A DNA stretch of 64,000 nucleotides from Paractinoplanes toevensis (lineage in GTDB: Bacteria; Actinomycetota; Actinomycetes; Mycobacteriales; Micromonosporaceae), in NCBI RefSeq assembly GCF_018332695.1, contig NZ_BOQN01000087.1:62001-126000 (forward strand), given 5' to 3'. Shown here in pieces: positions 17,257-26,616 of the stretch (within the stretch, counting starts at the first letter, position 1; the number at the start of each line of letters is the position of its first letter). The notes under the pieces are model-generated. The model made no database searches and was not told the origin of the DNA. It worked only from the letters and a program-made list of their open reading frames with translations. The position numbers were made by a program, and so were the translations under genes.

Positions 17257-18048
17257 CTAGAGGTACCAGTCGAGGCCGTGCCAGCGCAGCGTCGAGGCCA
17301 TCGCCAGGTCGGGGGCGCCGTCGGGTGGCCAGTCGCCGGTGACGGCCAGGCCGGCGACCGCGGCGGTGCGGCCCGGGTCGGGTTCGATGCCGGTCAGGGT
17401 GGCGGTGACGCCGGCCGGGGTGAGCACGGTGGCGGCGCCCAGCGGTGCGATCGGGCGGCCCGCCCGTACGGCGGCGGTGTCGGTGGCCTCGTCGAAGCGG
17501 CGCCGCGCGGTCAGGTCGACCGGGCCGGCCAGCATGCGGGCCAGGGCGCTCGTGAGGTGCCGGTCGGCGGGCAGCAGGCCGGCCAGGCCGGGGGCGGCGG
17601 GGTGGCCGTCGGTGTGGTCGAAGGTGGCGATCCATTCCAGGCCGGTGGTCTGGGTGCGGGCCGGTGAGGTGGTGGCGGCCCACACGGCGGCGCGGAAGAT
17701 GCCGTTGGCCAGCCGGCCGGCCGGGTCGTCGACCAGTCGTTCCAGGGCGTACGCGGCGATCAGGGCCAGGTCGCGGTCGACCTCGACGCTGCCGGCGCCG
17801 CGTTCGACGCGGTATTCGAGTTTCCCGTCGTCGGCCACCACCAGCAGGAAGGTGTCGGCGTAGCCGGCGGTGCGGATCTCGCCGAGCAGGCAGGCGGCGG
17901 GGGCGGCGGGGTCGTCGCCGAGGATGCCACAGGCGATGTCGTCGCGCAGCCAGCGATGGTGGGTGTCATCGGGCAGGACAGAGGCGGGCAGGACGGTGGT
18001 GGGTGGTTGCTGCGACGGCCGGTAACTGGCGTATTCACGGAAGCGCAT
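17257..18048 (-). CDS. Hypothetical protein, 263 residues
   Basis: Starts MRFREYASYRPSQQPPTTVLP; an ATG at 18087 is in frame but less likely. It contains acidic helical stretches, the central GLEWIATFDHTDGHPAAPGLAGLL and the C-terminus STLRWHGLDWYL. No signal peptide, no membrane helix and no recognised domain. It is convergent with the membrane protein gene (12-bp gap) and divergent from the DUF6204 gene. Function unknown. Confidence 0.6.
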   Translation of the reverse strand: MRFREYASYRPSQQPPTTVLPASVLPDDTHHRWLRDDIACGILGDDPAAPAACLLGEIRTAGYADTFLLVVADDGKLEYRVERGAGSVEVDRDLALIAAYALERLVDDPAGRLANGIFRAAVWAATTSPARTQTTGLEWIATFDHTDGHPAAPGLAGLLPADRHLTSALARMLAGPVDLTARRRFDEATDTAAVRAGRPIAPLGAATVLTPAGVTATLTGIEPDPGRTAAVAGLAVTGDWPPDGAPDLAMASTLRWHGLDWYL

Positions 18049-18172
18049 GGCCGCATGGTGGCATCGGGCCCCGCCGGGAAATCGCACCGGGAGTCCGACG
18101 GGTATTTCGGTGTCGCGATCGGCGGCGCGCCCGGATACTGGCCGCCGAGGCTACCGAAGAGGGTGAGACGTT

Positions 18173-18544
18173 ATGAGCCGGACGATCCGGGTCACGGTGC
18201 GGGGCAGGTTCGCGGGGCTGAGCGAGTCGGCGCTGGCGGAGCTGGTCGCCGGGCAGGCCGAGCACGACTTCCTGCACACCGAGTACACCGCCGAGGGTCA
18301 TCTGACCTACGACCTGCCGGCCCGCCCGTTCTTCACGTTCCGGTTCGCCGACGAGGTCGACGAGGAGTCCGAGATCCCGCGGGCCACCGCCCGCGCCGAG
18401 GCCAAGGCGGCCGCGTGGATGGCCGGCCGGGGCTATCCGGTGAAGGATCTGAGTTCGCAGGCCGTCGACATGTCGACGGTGCCGCTGGGCAAGCGGGGCC
18501 GCCGCGAGGCGGACAAATCGCTTGCCCGCCAACCGAAGCTCTGA
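18173..18544 (+). CDS. DUF6204 family protein
   Basis: 123-residue protein beginning MSRTIRVTVRGRFAGLSE. It contains the family pattern EHDFLHTEYTAEGHLTYDL, ARPFFTFRFADEVDEE and the C-terminal DMSTVPLGKRGRR, which I recognise as DUF6204. The fold is probably a small ferredoxin-like alpha/beta protein, and its role is unknown. It is followed at 44 bp by the leader ORF of the ribosomal protection gene on the same strand. Confidence 0.8.
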   Translation: MSRTIRVTVRGRFAGLSESALAELVAGQAEHDFLHTEYTAEGHLTYDLPARPFFTFRFADEVDEESEIPRATARAEAKAAAWMAGRGYPVKDLSSQAVDMSTVPLGKRGRREADKSLARQPKL

Positions 18545-18587
18545 TGAGCTGACCCGAGTCCTGTCACCGAGCGGTAAGGAAACCGAG

Positions 18588-18695
18588 ATGCGCGCTGCGT
18601 TCATGTCCACCCAGGAAGGTTTCCGGCTCACCGTGAGGGACATGACGCTTGCAAACGCTCAATCTCGGAATTCTGGCGCACGTCGACGCCGGTAA
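18588..18695 (+). CDS. Short leader ORF overlapping the ribosomal protection gene start
   Basis: A 35-codon ORF that begins ATG 18588 after a good Shine-Dalgarno (GGTAAGGAAACCGAG) and ends TAA 18693-18695, reading MRAAFMSTQEGFRLTVRDM and on. The TTG start of the downstream ribosomal protection gene (18649) lies inside it in another frame. Short ORFs before tet(M)-type genes act in attenuation. Here the arrangement would let translation of the leader control access to the resistance start. That role is inferred from position only. Confidence 0.45.
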   Translation: MRAAFMSTQEGFRLTVRDMTLANAQSRNSGARRRR

Positions 18696-20547
18696 GACCA
18701 GCCTCACCGAGCGGCTGTTGTTCGCCGCCGGTGTCATCGACGAACTGGGCAGTGTCGACGACGGCAGCACCCGCACCGACACGCTCGAGTTGGAACGCCG
18801 CCGCGGCATCACCATCAAGTCCGCGGTGGTGTCGTTCCCGCTGCGCGGCCGCACGGTCAATCTGATCGACACGCCGGGGCACCCGGATTTCATCGCCGAG
18901 GTGGAACGGGTCCTCGGCGTGCTCGACGGCGCCGTCCTGGTGGTCTCCGCGGTCGAGGGGGTGCAGGCGCAGACCGTCGTGCTCGCCCGCACCCTGCACC
19001 GGCTGCGCATCCCCACCCTGATCTTCGTCAACAAGATCGATCGGGGCGGGGCCCGCGAGGACGGTGTGCTGGACGAGATCGCGGCCCGGATCAGCCCGGC
19101 GATCGTGCCGATGAGCCGGGTCGACGCGATCGGCACGAAGGGTGCGGCCGTCCGGCCGCACCGGGACTGGCTGCGGCTGGCCGACCACGACGACGACGTG
19201 CTGACCGCTCTGGTCGAGGAGCGGACGCCGGTCCTGCGCGTGCACGACCGGGTCCATCCGGTGTTCTTCGGGTCGGCGATCACCGGCGCCGGGATCGAGC
19301 ACGTGATCGACGGCATCACCACCCTGCTGCCGGCCGCCCGCGGCGAGAAGGAACCGAGCGGCACGGTGTTCAAGGTCGACCGTGGCCCGGCCGGAGAGAA
19401 GATCGCCTACCTGCGCATGTTCGGCGGCACGCTGCGGGTGCGCGACACGGTCGGCGCGGACCGGGTGACCGGCGTGCAGGTGTTCGCCGACGGCACGACC
19501 CGGCCGGCCGGCGAGATCCGGGCGGGTCAGATCGGCACGGTCCGCGGCCTTACCAGGATCAAGATCGGGGACCCCATCGGCGTACGGCCGGAAGCCGCGC
19601 GCCAGGCGCAATTCGCGCCGCCCAGCCTGGAAACCGCGGTCCTCGCGTCCCGCCGGGCCGACCTGCACGCCGCGCTGGCCGAGTTGGCCGAGCAGGATCC
19701 ACTGATCAATCTGCGCCAGGACGACGAGCGACGGGAGGTGTACGTGTCGCTCTACGGTGAGGTGCAGAAGGAGGTCATCCAGGCGACCCTGGCCGAGCGG
19801 TACGGCCTCGCGGTGACCTTCCGCGAGACCACCACGCTGCACATCGAGCGTCCGGTGGGCACGGGGGAGGCGGTGGAGTTCAACAAGACCGGCGCCAACC
19901 CGTTTTTGGCGACGGTCGGCCTGCGGGTCGCGCCGGCATCGCGGCCGGGTGTCGATTTCGGTCTGGCGGTGGAGCCGGGCTCGATGCCGGCCGCGTTCTT
20001 CGCGGCGGTCGAGCAGACCGTGCGGGAGACCCTGCGGCAGGGGTTGCACGGCTGGCCGGTGCCGGACTGCCGGGTCACCATGACCCATTCCGGGTATTCG
20101 GCGCGGCAGTCGCACGCGCACGCGGTGTTCGACAAGAGCATGTCGTCGACGGCCGGGGATTTCCGCAACGTGACACCGCTGGTGGTGATGGCGGCGCTGC
20201 GGCGGGCGGGCACGGTGGTGCTCGAGCCGATCCACGCGTTCCGGGCCGAGGTGCCGGTCGACTGCGTGCCGGCGGTGCTGCCGCTGCTGGCCCGGCTGCG
20301 GGCGATCCCCCTGGCCACCGGCCCGGCCGGGATCGACGGGCAGATCCCGGCGGCGATGGTCGACCAGCTGCGTCGCAAGCTGCCGGGGCTGACCCGCGGC
20401 GAGGGCATTCTGGACAGCGCGTTCGACCACTACGCGCCGGTGCGCGGGCCGGCGCCGTCCCGGCCGCGCACCGGCGCGGATCCGCTCGACCGTAAGGAGT
20501 ATCTGTTGCGCGTGGTGCGCCGCGCCGGGGCCCGGGAGGCGTCATGA
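18649..20547 (+). CDS. Tetracycline-resistance-type ribosomal protection protein (TetM/OtrA family)
   Basis: EF-G-like GTPase of 632 residues that removes tetracyclines from the ribosome. The G motifs are intact: AHVDAGKTS (G1), RRGITIKSA (G2), DTPGHPDF (G3) and NKID (G4). The domain IV drug-displacing loop region DKSMSSTAGDFRNVTPLVV corresponds to the SPVSTPADF loop of TetM. The start must be TTG 18649, because an in-frame stop lies 6 bp upstream; GAGGGA sits 8 nt before it. It resembles intrinsic actinomycete proteins such as OtrA rather than mobile tet(M). It is coupled by ATGA to an APH-family kinase. Confidence 0.88.
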   Translation: MQTLNLGILAHVDAGKTSLTERLLFAAGVIDELGSVDDGSTRTDTLELERRRGITIKSAVVSFPLRGRTVNLIDTPGHPDFIAEVERVLGVLDGAVLVVSAVEGVQAQTVVLARTLHRLRIPTLIFVNKIDRGGAREDGVLDEIAARISPAIVPMSRVDAIGTKGAAVRPHRDWLRLADHDDDVLTALVEERTPVLRVHDRVHPVFFGSAITGAGIEHVIDGITTLLPAARGEKEPSGTVFKVDRGPAGEKIAYLRMFGGTLRVRDTVGADRVTGVQVFADGTTRPAGEIRAGQIGTVRGLTRIKIGDPIGVRPEAARQAQFAPPSLETAVLASRRADLHAALAELAEQDPLINLRQDDERREVYVSLYGEVQKEVIQATLAERYGLAVTFRETTTLHIERPVGTGEAVEFNKTGANPFLATVGLRVAPASRPGVDFGLAVEPGSMPAAFFAAVEQTVRETLRQGLHGWPVPDCRVTMTHSGYSARQSHAHAVFDKSMSSTAGDFRNVTPLVVMAALRRAGTVVLEPIHAFRAEVPVDCVPAVLPLLARLRAIPLATGPAGIDGQIPAAMVDQLRRKLPGLTRGEGILDSAFDHYAPVRGPAPSRPRTGADPLDRKEYLLRVVRRAGAREAS

Positions 20548-21413
20548 GGCTGCACGACGGTGAGCTGGACATCTCCGAGGACCTGGTGCGGCGGCTGGTC
20601 GACACCCAGTTCCCGGCCTGGGCCGGGCGGCCGCTGCGGCCGGTGCCGGCGGCCGGCACCGACAACGTCATGTTCCGGCTCGGCGGCGACCTGGTGGTGC
20701 GGCTGCCGCGGATGCCGCACAGCGCCGGCAACGTGGCCAAGGAGCAGCGCTGGTTGCCGTACCTGGCGCCGTTGCTGCCGCTCGCGGTCCCGGCGCCGGT
20801 CGGCCTCGGCCGGCCCGCGCCGGGCTATCCGCTGCCCTGGTCGATCTACGAGTGGCGACCGGGTGATCACCGCATGGGGGACATGACGGCGGCCGCGGCG
20901 GCCCTGGGTGATTTCGTGGCGGCCCTGCAGGCCGTGCCGGTGCCGCCGGACGCGCCGGCCGCCTACCGGGGCGGTTCCTACCGCGGATCGGACGGGTACG
21001 TCCGGGAGGTGTTGGGTGATCTCGGCGTGCCGGGTGCGGCGGCACTGTGGGACGCCGGGCTGCAGCTGCCCGGCTGGGACCGGCCGCCGGTGTGGGTGCA
21101 CAGCGACCTGCTGCCGACGAATGTCCTCTACCGGCACGGCCGCCTCGACGCGGTGATCGACTTCGGGTGTGCCGGGGTCGGCGACCCGGCCTGTGACCTG
21201 ATGGCGGCGTGGGCGCTGTTCGACCCGGCGGCGCGGCAGGTCTTCCGGGCCCGGCTGACGGTCGACGACGCGACCTGGGAACGCGGCCGGGCGTGGGCGC
21301 TGCTGTGCGGCCTGGGCGCCTGGCACTACTACGACACGCTCAAGCCGGAGTTCGCCGCCCTCGGCCGCCGCATCGTCAACCAGACGTTGACGGACCGCCC
21401 ATCGTCAACCTAG
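20544..21413 (+). CDS. Aminoglycoside phosphotransferase (APH) family kinase
   Basis: 289-residue small-molecule kinase. It has the catalytic loop WVHSDLLPTNVL (HxDxxxxN, catalytic Asp) and the metal-binding IDFGCAGVGDPACDL (Asp), plus RPVPAAGTDNVMFRL in the N-lobe. This subgroup (APH(3'')/spectinomycin/macrolide-like in annotation) includes both true resistance kinases and metabolic ones, so its drug is unknown. Its ATG overlaps the TetM-type gene stop by 4 bases, so the two are co-expressed. Paired operator repeats lie at its 3' end (21375-21420). Confidence 0.85.
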   Translation: MRLHDGELDISEDLVRRLVDTQFPAWAGRPLRPVPAAGTDNVMFRLGGDLVVRLPRMPHSAGNVAKEQRWLPYLAPLLPLAVPAPVGLGRPAPGYPLPWSIYEWRPGDHRMGDMTAAAAALGDFVAALQAVPVPPDAPAAYRGGSYRGSDGYVREVLGDLGVPGAAALWDAGLQLPGWDRPPVWVHSDLLPTNVLYRHGRLDAVIDFGCAGVGDPACDLMAAWALFDPAARQVFRARLTVDDATWERGRAWALLCGLGAWHYYDTLKPEFAALGRRIVNQTLTDRPSST

Positions 21414-21420
21414 GGTTGAC
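21375..21420. promoter_or_regulatory. Twin GTCAAC-N5-GTTGAC operators upstream of the HTH/Clp-N regulator
   Basis: Two inverted repeats of identical design, GTCAAC-N5-GTTGAC at 21375-21391 and 21404-21420, have centres 29 bp apart. The second ends 3 bp before the regulator's ATG (21424); the first lies within the 3' end of the APH gene. The second locus of the same regulator family (36246-36291) has matching CAAC/GTTG palindromes, which supports a role as the family's own binding site. Confidence 0.65.
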
Positions 21421-21423
21421 GGC

Positions 21424-22128
21424 ATGACTCAGCAGATCGTCCCGCCCGTCCGTCTCGACGAACTCATTCACGCGATCAATTCCAACCGGCCCGACGACGT
21501 CCTGGAGCGGCTGTCCGACGCGGTCATCCTCGGCGACCACCTGGGCGAGCTGGCCGACCATCTGATCGGGCACTTCGTCGACCAGGCCCGCCGGGCGGGG
21601 GCGTCCTGGACCGAGATCGGCCGCAGTATGGGTGTCACCAAGCAGGCCGCCCAGAAACGGTTCGTCGCCAAGGGCCAGGACCAGGGCTTCGAGCGGTTCA
21701 CCACGGCGGCCCGCAGCGCGGTGCTCGCCTCGATGAACATCGCGAAGACCGGCGGGCACCCGGAGATCCACGTCGAGCACCTGCTGCTCGGCGTACTGGA
21801 AGACGGCGGCAACCTGGGCAGCCAGGCCCTCGCCGCGCAGGGTCTCGATCTGGACGCCGTGCGCGGTGCGGCGAACGCCGCCCTGCCGGCGGCGGACGGC
21901 CCGGCGCCGGACCTCGTGCCGTACGACGCGCGGGCCCGCAAGGCCCTGGAGCTGACGTTCCGGGAGATGACCCGCACCGGCCAGGCGACCGTCGGCACCG
22001 GGCACATCCTGCTGGCCCTGATCGAGGAGGAGGAGCCGGAGGGCGGGGTGCTGTCCCGCCTGGAGGTCTTCAAGGCGGCCGTCGACGAGTTCCTGGCCGG
22101 CGCCGAGCAGGAATCGATGAACCCCTGA
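21424..22128 (+). CDS. HTH + Clp-N-like domain regulator (fused form)
   Basis: 234-residue protein. Residues about 25-85 form a small helical DNA-binding domain with the helix-turn-helix RAGASWTEIGRSMGVTKQAA. Residues about 90-230 are two repeats of the Clp N-terminal domain, seen in HPEIHVEHLLLGVLEDGG and ATVGTGHILLALIEEEE. The ClpN domain in ClpA/C binds adaptors or damaged proteins; here no AAA ATPase is attached, so it is probably a ligand- or adaptor-sensing part of a regulator. It heads an ABC-2 exporter and a two-component system. At 34-36 kb the same two domains are separate genes beside another ABC-2 exporter. Confidence 0.8.
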   Translation: MTQQIVPPVRLDELIHAINSNRPDDVLERLSDAVILGDHLGELADHLIGHFVDQARRAGASWTEIGRSMGVTKQAAQKRFVAKGQDQGFERFTTAARSAVLASMNIAKTGGHPEIHVEHLLLGVLEDGGNLGSQALAAQGLDLDAVRGAANAALPAADGPAPDLVPYDARARKALELTFREMTRTGQATVGTGHILLALIEEEEPEGGVLSRLEVFKAAVDEFLAGAEQESMNP

Positions 22129-22196
22129 CGAATGTCATGCCGGTGAGATGACGCGTGGCCCCCGGTCCGGCAACCCGGCCGGGCCACGATGATGGC

Positions 22197-23134
<938 letters not shown>

Positions 23135-23138
<4 letters not shown>

Positions 23139-23911
23139 CGACCCTGGCCGCCCGCGACCTGCCCCGCTTCGGGGGCTTCAACCTCGGCATGATCCGGCTG
23201 GAGTTGCGGCGGATGATGCGCAACCGCCGCACCGTCGTGTTCACCCTGATCATGCCGGCGGTGTTCTTCCTGCTGTTCGGCACCAACGCGAGCAACCGCA
23301 CCGAACGGATCGGCGGCGGCAACGTCACCGGCTACATCCTGGTCAGCATGGCCGTCTACGGCGCGATGCTGGCCACCACGAGCGGCGGCGCGATGGTCAG
23401 CATCGAACGGGCCGCCGGATGGAGCCGGCAGCTGCGCCTGACCCCCCTCAAGCCGGTCGCCTACATCGCCGTGAAACTCGTCCTCGCGATGATCATCGGG
23501 TTCGTGTCGGTGGCGGTGGCCCTCGCGGTGGGGTCGGTGTCGGGGGCGGAGCTGCCGGCGCACGCCTGGGTCCTGTGCGGCCTGCTGGCCTGGGTGTGCG
23601 CCCTGGTGTTCGCGGCCTTCGGCCTGTTCATGGGTTACCTGCTGCCCAGTGAGAACGTCATGCAGATCCTCGGCCCGGTGCTGGCGGTGCTGTCGTTCGC
23701 CGGTGGCCTGTTCGCCCCGGTCGACACGTTCGGCCACACCTTCGCCACGATCGCCAAGTTCACCCCGGTCTACGGGGTCGGCGAGATCGCCCGCTACCCG
23801 CTCGTGCACGACGGCACCCTGTGGGTCGCGGTCCTGAACGTGGTCGTCTGGACGGCCCTGTTCTCCCTGGGCGCGATGTGGCGATTCCGCCGCGACACCG
23901 CCCGCGTCTAG
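23135..23911 (+). CDS. ABC-2 type permease
   Basis: 258-residue membrane protein with six helices. It has the typical short cytosolic N-terminus (MIRLELRRMMRNRRTVVFTLIMPAVFFLLFG), an ABC-2 signature region around ERAAGWSRQLRLTPLKPVAY, and the conserved re-entrant LGPVLAVLSFAGGLFAPVDTF-type stretch. It partners the upstream ATPase (ATGA overlap) to form a homodimeric exporter. The next gene is a sensor kinase 4 bp downstream, an arrangement shared with the Bacillus DesKR-linked or bacitracin-type detoxification modules. Confidence 0.9.
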
Positions 23912-23915
23912 CCTC

Positions 23916-25022
23916 ATGAGCATGCCCCCCTACTCGGGCCGCCAATACGGGTGGATCTTCGCCTCGATCTGGCTGTTCTACCTCGGTGACTCGCTCAACG
24001 CGCTGCTCAAGCAGCCCGACCTGCTGTGGCGCACGATCGGCGTGATCGCCCTGGTCGCCTTCGCCGGCTGCTATCTGTTCATGGTGCGGCTCGCCAGCCG
24101 CATGCGGCACGCGACGTCGGCCCTGCCCCGGAGTTTCACCATCCGGGCGGGGCTCGGCATCGCCGCCATGCTCGCCCTGTTCGGCCTGCAGATCCCCGGC
24201 GCCGGCGCCCACGCGCTGACCTGCCTGGTGTACATCGCCGCGTTCGGCATGGTCAGCCTCTCGCTGCGGGCCGCCGTGCCGCTGGCGGTCCTGCTCACCG
24301 TGCTGGCCGAGGTGCTGCCGGCGGTGGTGCCCGGCTGGGACGACAACGGCTACGGCCTGGCGGTGCTGCTCGGCTCGGCCGCCACCTGGGGGATCCGGCT
24401 GGCCGCGATCCGGCAGTACCGCCTGACCGACGCCCAGCAGGAGATCGCCGACCTGGCGGTGCAGAACGAGCGGGCCCGCATCGCCGCCGACCTGCACGAC
24501 ATCCTCGGCCACTCGCTGACCGTCGTCACCGTCAAGGCCGAACTCGCCCAGCGGCTGCTCGACGTCGACCTCGACCGGGCCCGCCGCGAGCTCGCCGACC
24601 TGGAGTCCCTGGCCCGCGACGCCCTCGCCGACGTGCGGTCGACCGCCATGGGAGTGCGCGGCATCTCCCTGCCCGGGGAGATCGCCGCCGCCCGTGAGGC
24701 CCTCGCGGCCGCTAACGTCGAAGCCGTGCTCCCCGGTGCCGCCGACGAGATCCCCAGCCGCAACCGCGAGTTGTTCGCCTGGACGATCCGCGAGGCCGTC
24801 ACCAACATCGTCCGGCACAGCCGGGCCCGGCACGCCACCGTGCACCTGAGCGCGTCCGCCGTCGAGATCCTCGACGACGGCACCGGCGGATCGGTCGCCT
24901 CCGCCGACGGCCAGGGCCTGATCGGCCTGCGCCGGCGGGCCGAGGCGCTGGGCGCGAAACTCACTGTCGGTCGCCGCGAAGACCACCAAGGCTTCCGGGT
25001 ACGCGTGGAGGTCCCGTCATGA
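23916..25022 (+). CDS. Sensor histidine kinase (NarL/DesK type)
   Basis: 368 residues. Five or six membrane helices fill residues 10-165 and act as the sensor. A coiled linker (DAQQEIADLAVQNERARIAADLHDILGHSLTVV-type region) carries the HisKA_3 phosphoacceptor His in DLHDILGHSL. The ATPase domain has an N-box EAVTNIVRHSRA and G-box DDGTGGS/GQGLIGLRRRAEALG. The topology resembles DesK, which senses membrane fluidity. The gene is coupled by ATGA to its regulator and follows the ABC-2 exporter, so it probably controls that exporter in response to membrane stress. Confidence 0.9.
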   Translation: MSMPPYSGRQYGWIFASIWLFYLGDSLNALLKQPDLLWRTIGVIALVAFAGCYLFMVRLASRMRHATSALPRSFTIRAGLGIAAMLALFGLQIPGAGAHALTCLVYIAAFGMVSLSLRAAVPLAVLLTVLAEVLPAVVPGWDDNGYGLAVLLGSAATWGIRLAAIRQYRLTDAQQEIADLAVQNERARIAADLHDILGHSLTVVTVKAELAQRLLDVDLDRARRELADLESLARDALADVRSTAMGVRGISLPGEIAAAREALAAANVEAVLPGAADEIPSRNRELFAWTIREAVTNIVRHSRARHATVHLSASAVEILDDGTGGSVASADGQGLIGLRRRAEALGAKLTVGRREDHQGFRVRVEVPS

Positions 25023-25630
25023 TCAAACTGTTGCTGGCCGACGACCAGGCCCTCGTCCGCGGAGCGATGGCGGCCCTGCTCGACATGGAGGCCGACCTCA
25101 AGGTCGTCGCCGAGGTCGGCCGGGGTGACGAGGTGCTGGCCGCCGCCCGCGATCACGACATCGACGTGGCCCTGCTGGACGTGGAGATGCCCGGCCTCGA
25201 CGGGGTCGCCGCCGCCCGTGAGCTGCACCGGGCGTTACCGGCGGTGAAGGTGTTGATGGTGACCACCTTCGGGCGAGCCGGCTACCTGCGGCAGGCGATG
25301 GCCGCCGGGGCCAGCGGCTTCATCGTCAAGGACACCCCGGCCCGGCAACTCGCCGACGCCGTCCGCCGCGTACACGAAGGGCTCCGGGTTGTTGATCCGG
25401 AACTCGCCGCCCAGTCCCTGGCGCAGGGCGAGTCGCCGCTGACCGACCGGGAGAGCGACGTGCTGCGCGCCGCCCAGGACGGCGGAACGGTCGCCGACAT
25501 AGCCCGTGAACTGCGCCTTTCCGAGGGAACCGTGCGCAACCACCTGTCCAGCGCGATCGGTAAGACCGGGGCCCGCACCCGGGCCGAAGCGGTCCGGCTC
25601 GCGCTGGACAACGGCTGGCTGCTGACTTGA
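25019..25630 (+). CDS. Response regulator (NarL/FixJ type)
   Basis: 203 residues: a receiver domain (LLADDQALVRGAMAALL, phosphoacceptor Asp in ALLDVEMPGLDG, switch VTTFGRAGYLRQAMAAGASGFIVKD) and a LuxR-type HTH at the C-terminus (LTDRESDVLRAAQDGGTVADIA ... SEGTVRNHLSSAIGKTGARTRAEAVRLA-type stretch). It is the partner of the upstream kinase (ATGA overlap). Its likely target is the ABC-2 operon, inferred from gene order. Confidence 0.92.
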   Translation: MIKLLLADDQALVRGAMAALLDMEADLKVVAEVGRGDEVLAAARDHDIDVALLDVEMPGLDGVAAARELHRALPAVKVLMVTTFGRAGYLRQAMAAGASGFIVKDTPARQLADAVRRVHEGLRVVDPELAAQSLAQGESPLTDRESDVLRAAQDGGTVADIARELRLSEGTVRNHLSSAIGKTGARTRAEAVRLALDNGWLLT

Positions 25631-25733
25631 GATAAATTTCTGAGCGCTACCGGTTCGCAACCGAGAGTGACCGTTTTCTGCACCCGGCGCACCGAAAAGT
25701 TCACCCCGCAGCCAACAACGGGGGGAACCGAAC

Positions 25734-26579
25734 ATGAGCGCCGCGACGAAGACCGTTACCCGCGAGCAGGAAACGCTGATCCGCGAGAACATGGCACTGG
25801 TCGGCCACATGGTCCGCGAGATGCTGTTCAAGGTTCCGCCGCACGTGCACCGCGACGACCTCGCCTCGGCCGGTTACACCGCCCTGGTGACCGCGGCCAA
25901 GGCGTTCGACACCGAGCGCGGCATCCCGTTCGGCAAGTTCGCCGCCATGCGGGTGCGCGGCGCCCTGCTCGACGAGCTGCGCGGTATGGACTGGGCGACC
26001 CGCTCGGTGCGCGCCCGCGCCCGCCGCGCCGACGTGGCCCGCCAGGAACTCACCGTCCAGCTGGGCCGCACCCCGACCCCGGCCGAGCTCGCCGAGCTGC
26101 TCGGCGTCGCGGTCGGTGAGCTCGCCAACGTCGACGACGACGTGCAGCGCGCCGCCGTGCTGTCCCTGCAGGGCTTCGCCACCGGCTCCGACGACATGGT
26201 CACCGAGACCTCCCTGAACCCGGAGGAGATGCTGCTGCACCGCGAGCGCATCGGCTACCTGCACGACGCCGTCGCCGTGCTGCCGGAGCGGCTGCGGTTC
26301 GTCGTCGAGGCCTCCTTCCTGCAGGAGCGCCCGCTGTCCGAGGTCTCCGCCGAGCTGGGCGTCACCGAGTCGCGGGTCTCGCAGCTGCGCACCGAGGCCC
26401 TGGCCCTGCTCAAGGACGGCCTGGTCACCCACATGGAGCAGAAGGAGACCGCCGCGCCCAAGGACGGCTGCGTCGCCCGCCGCCGCGCCGTCTACGCCGC
26501 GCAGATCGCCGCCCGCAGCACCATCGCGTCCCGGCTGTCGGCCACCGACGCCCACGGGGAGCGCCTGATCGCCGCGTGA
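25734..26579 (+). CDS. RNA polymerase sigma factor, FliA/WhiG (sigma-28) family
   Basis: 281 residues. Region 2 (residues about 18-95: IRENMALVGHMVREMLF, DDLASAGYTALVTAAKAFD, GIPFGKFAAMRVRGALLDELRGMDW) is the FliA/WhiG form; region 3 follows (QLGRTPTPAELAELLGV), then region 4 (LPERLRFVVEASFLQERPLSEVSAELGVTESRVSQLRTEAL). In Streptomyces WhiG starts sporulation; in Actinoplanes and other zoospore formers FliA-type factors drive flagellar genes. The C-terminal extension of about 40 residues is Ala/Arg-rich. It stands alone after the two-component system, with GGGGGGAA before the ATG. I cannot say which FliA/WhiG paralogue it is. Confidence 0.85.
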   Translation: MSAATKTVTREQETLIRENMALVGHMVREMLFKVPPHVHRDDLASAGYTALVTAAKAFDTERGIPFGKFAAMRVRGALLDELRGMDWATRSVRARARRADVARQELTVQLGRTPTPAELAELLGVAVGELANVDDDVQRAAVLSLQGFATGSDDMVTETSLNPEEMLLHRERIGYLHDAVAVLPERLRFVVEASFLQERPLSEVSAELGVTESRVSQLRTEALALLKDGLVTHMEQKETAAPKDGCVARRRAVYAAQIAARSTIASRLSATDAHGERLIAA

Positions 26580-26616
26580 ACCGGCGCCTTGTGATCAACT
26601 CGTAGGATCAGAGGCC

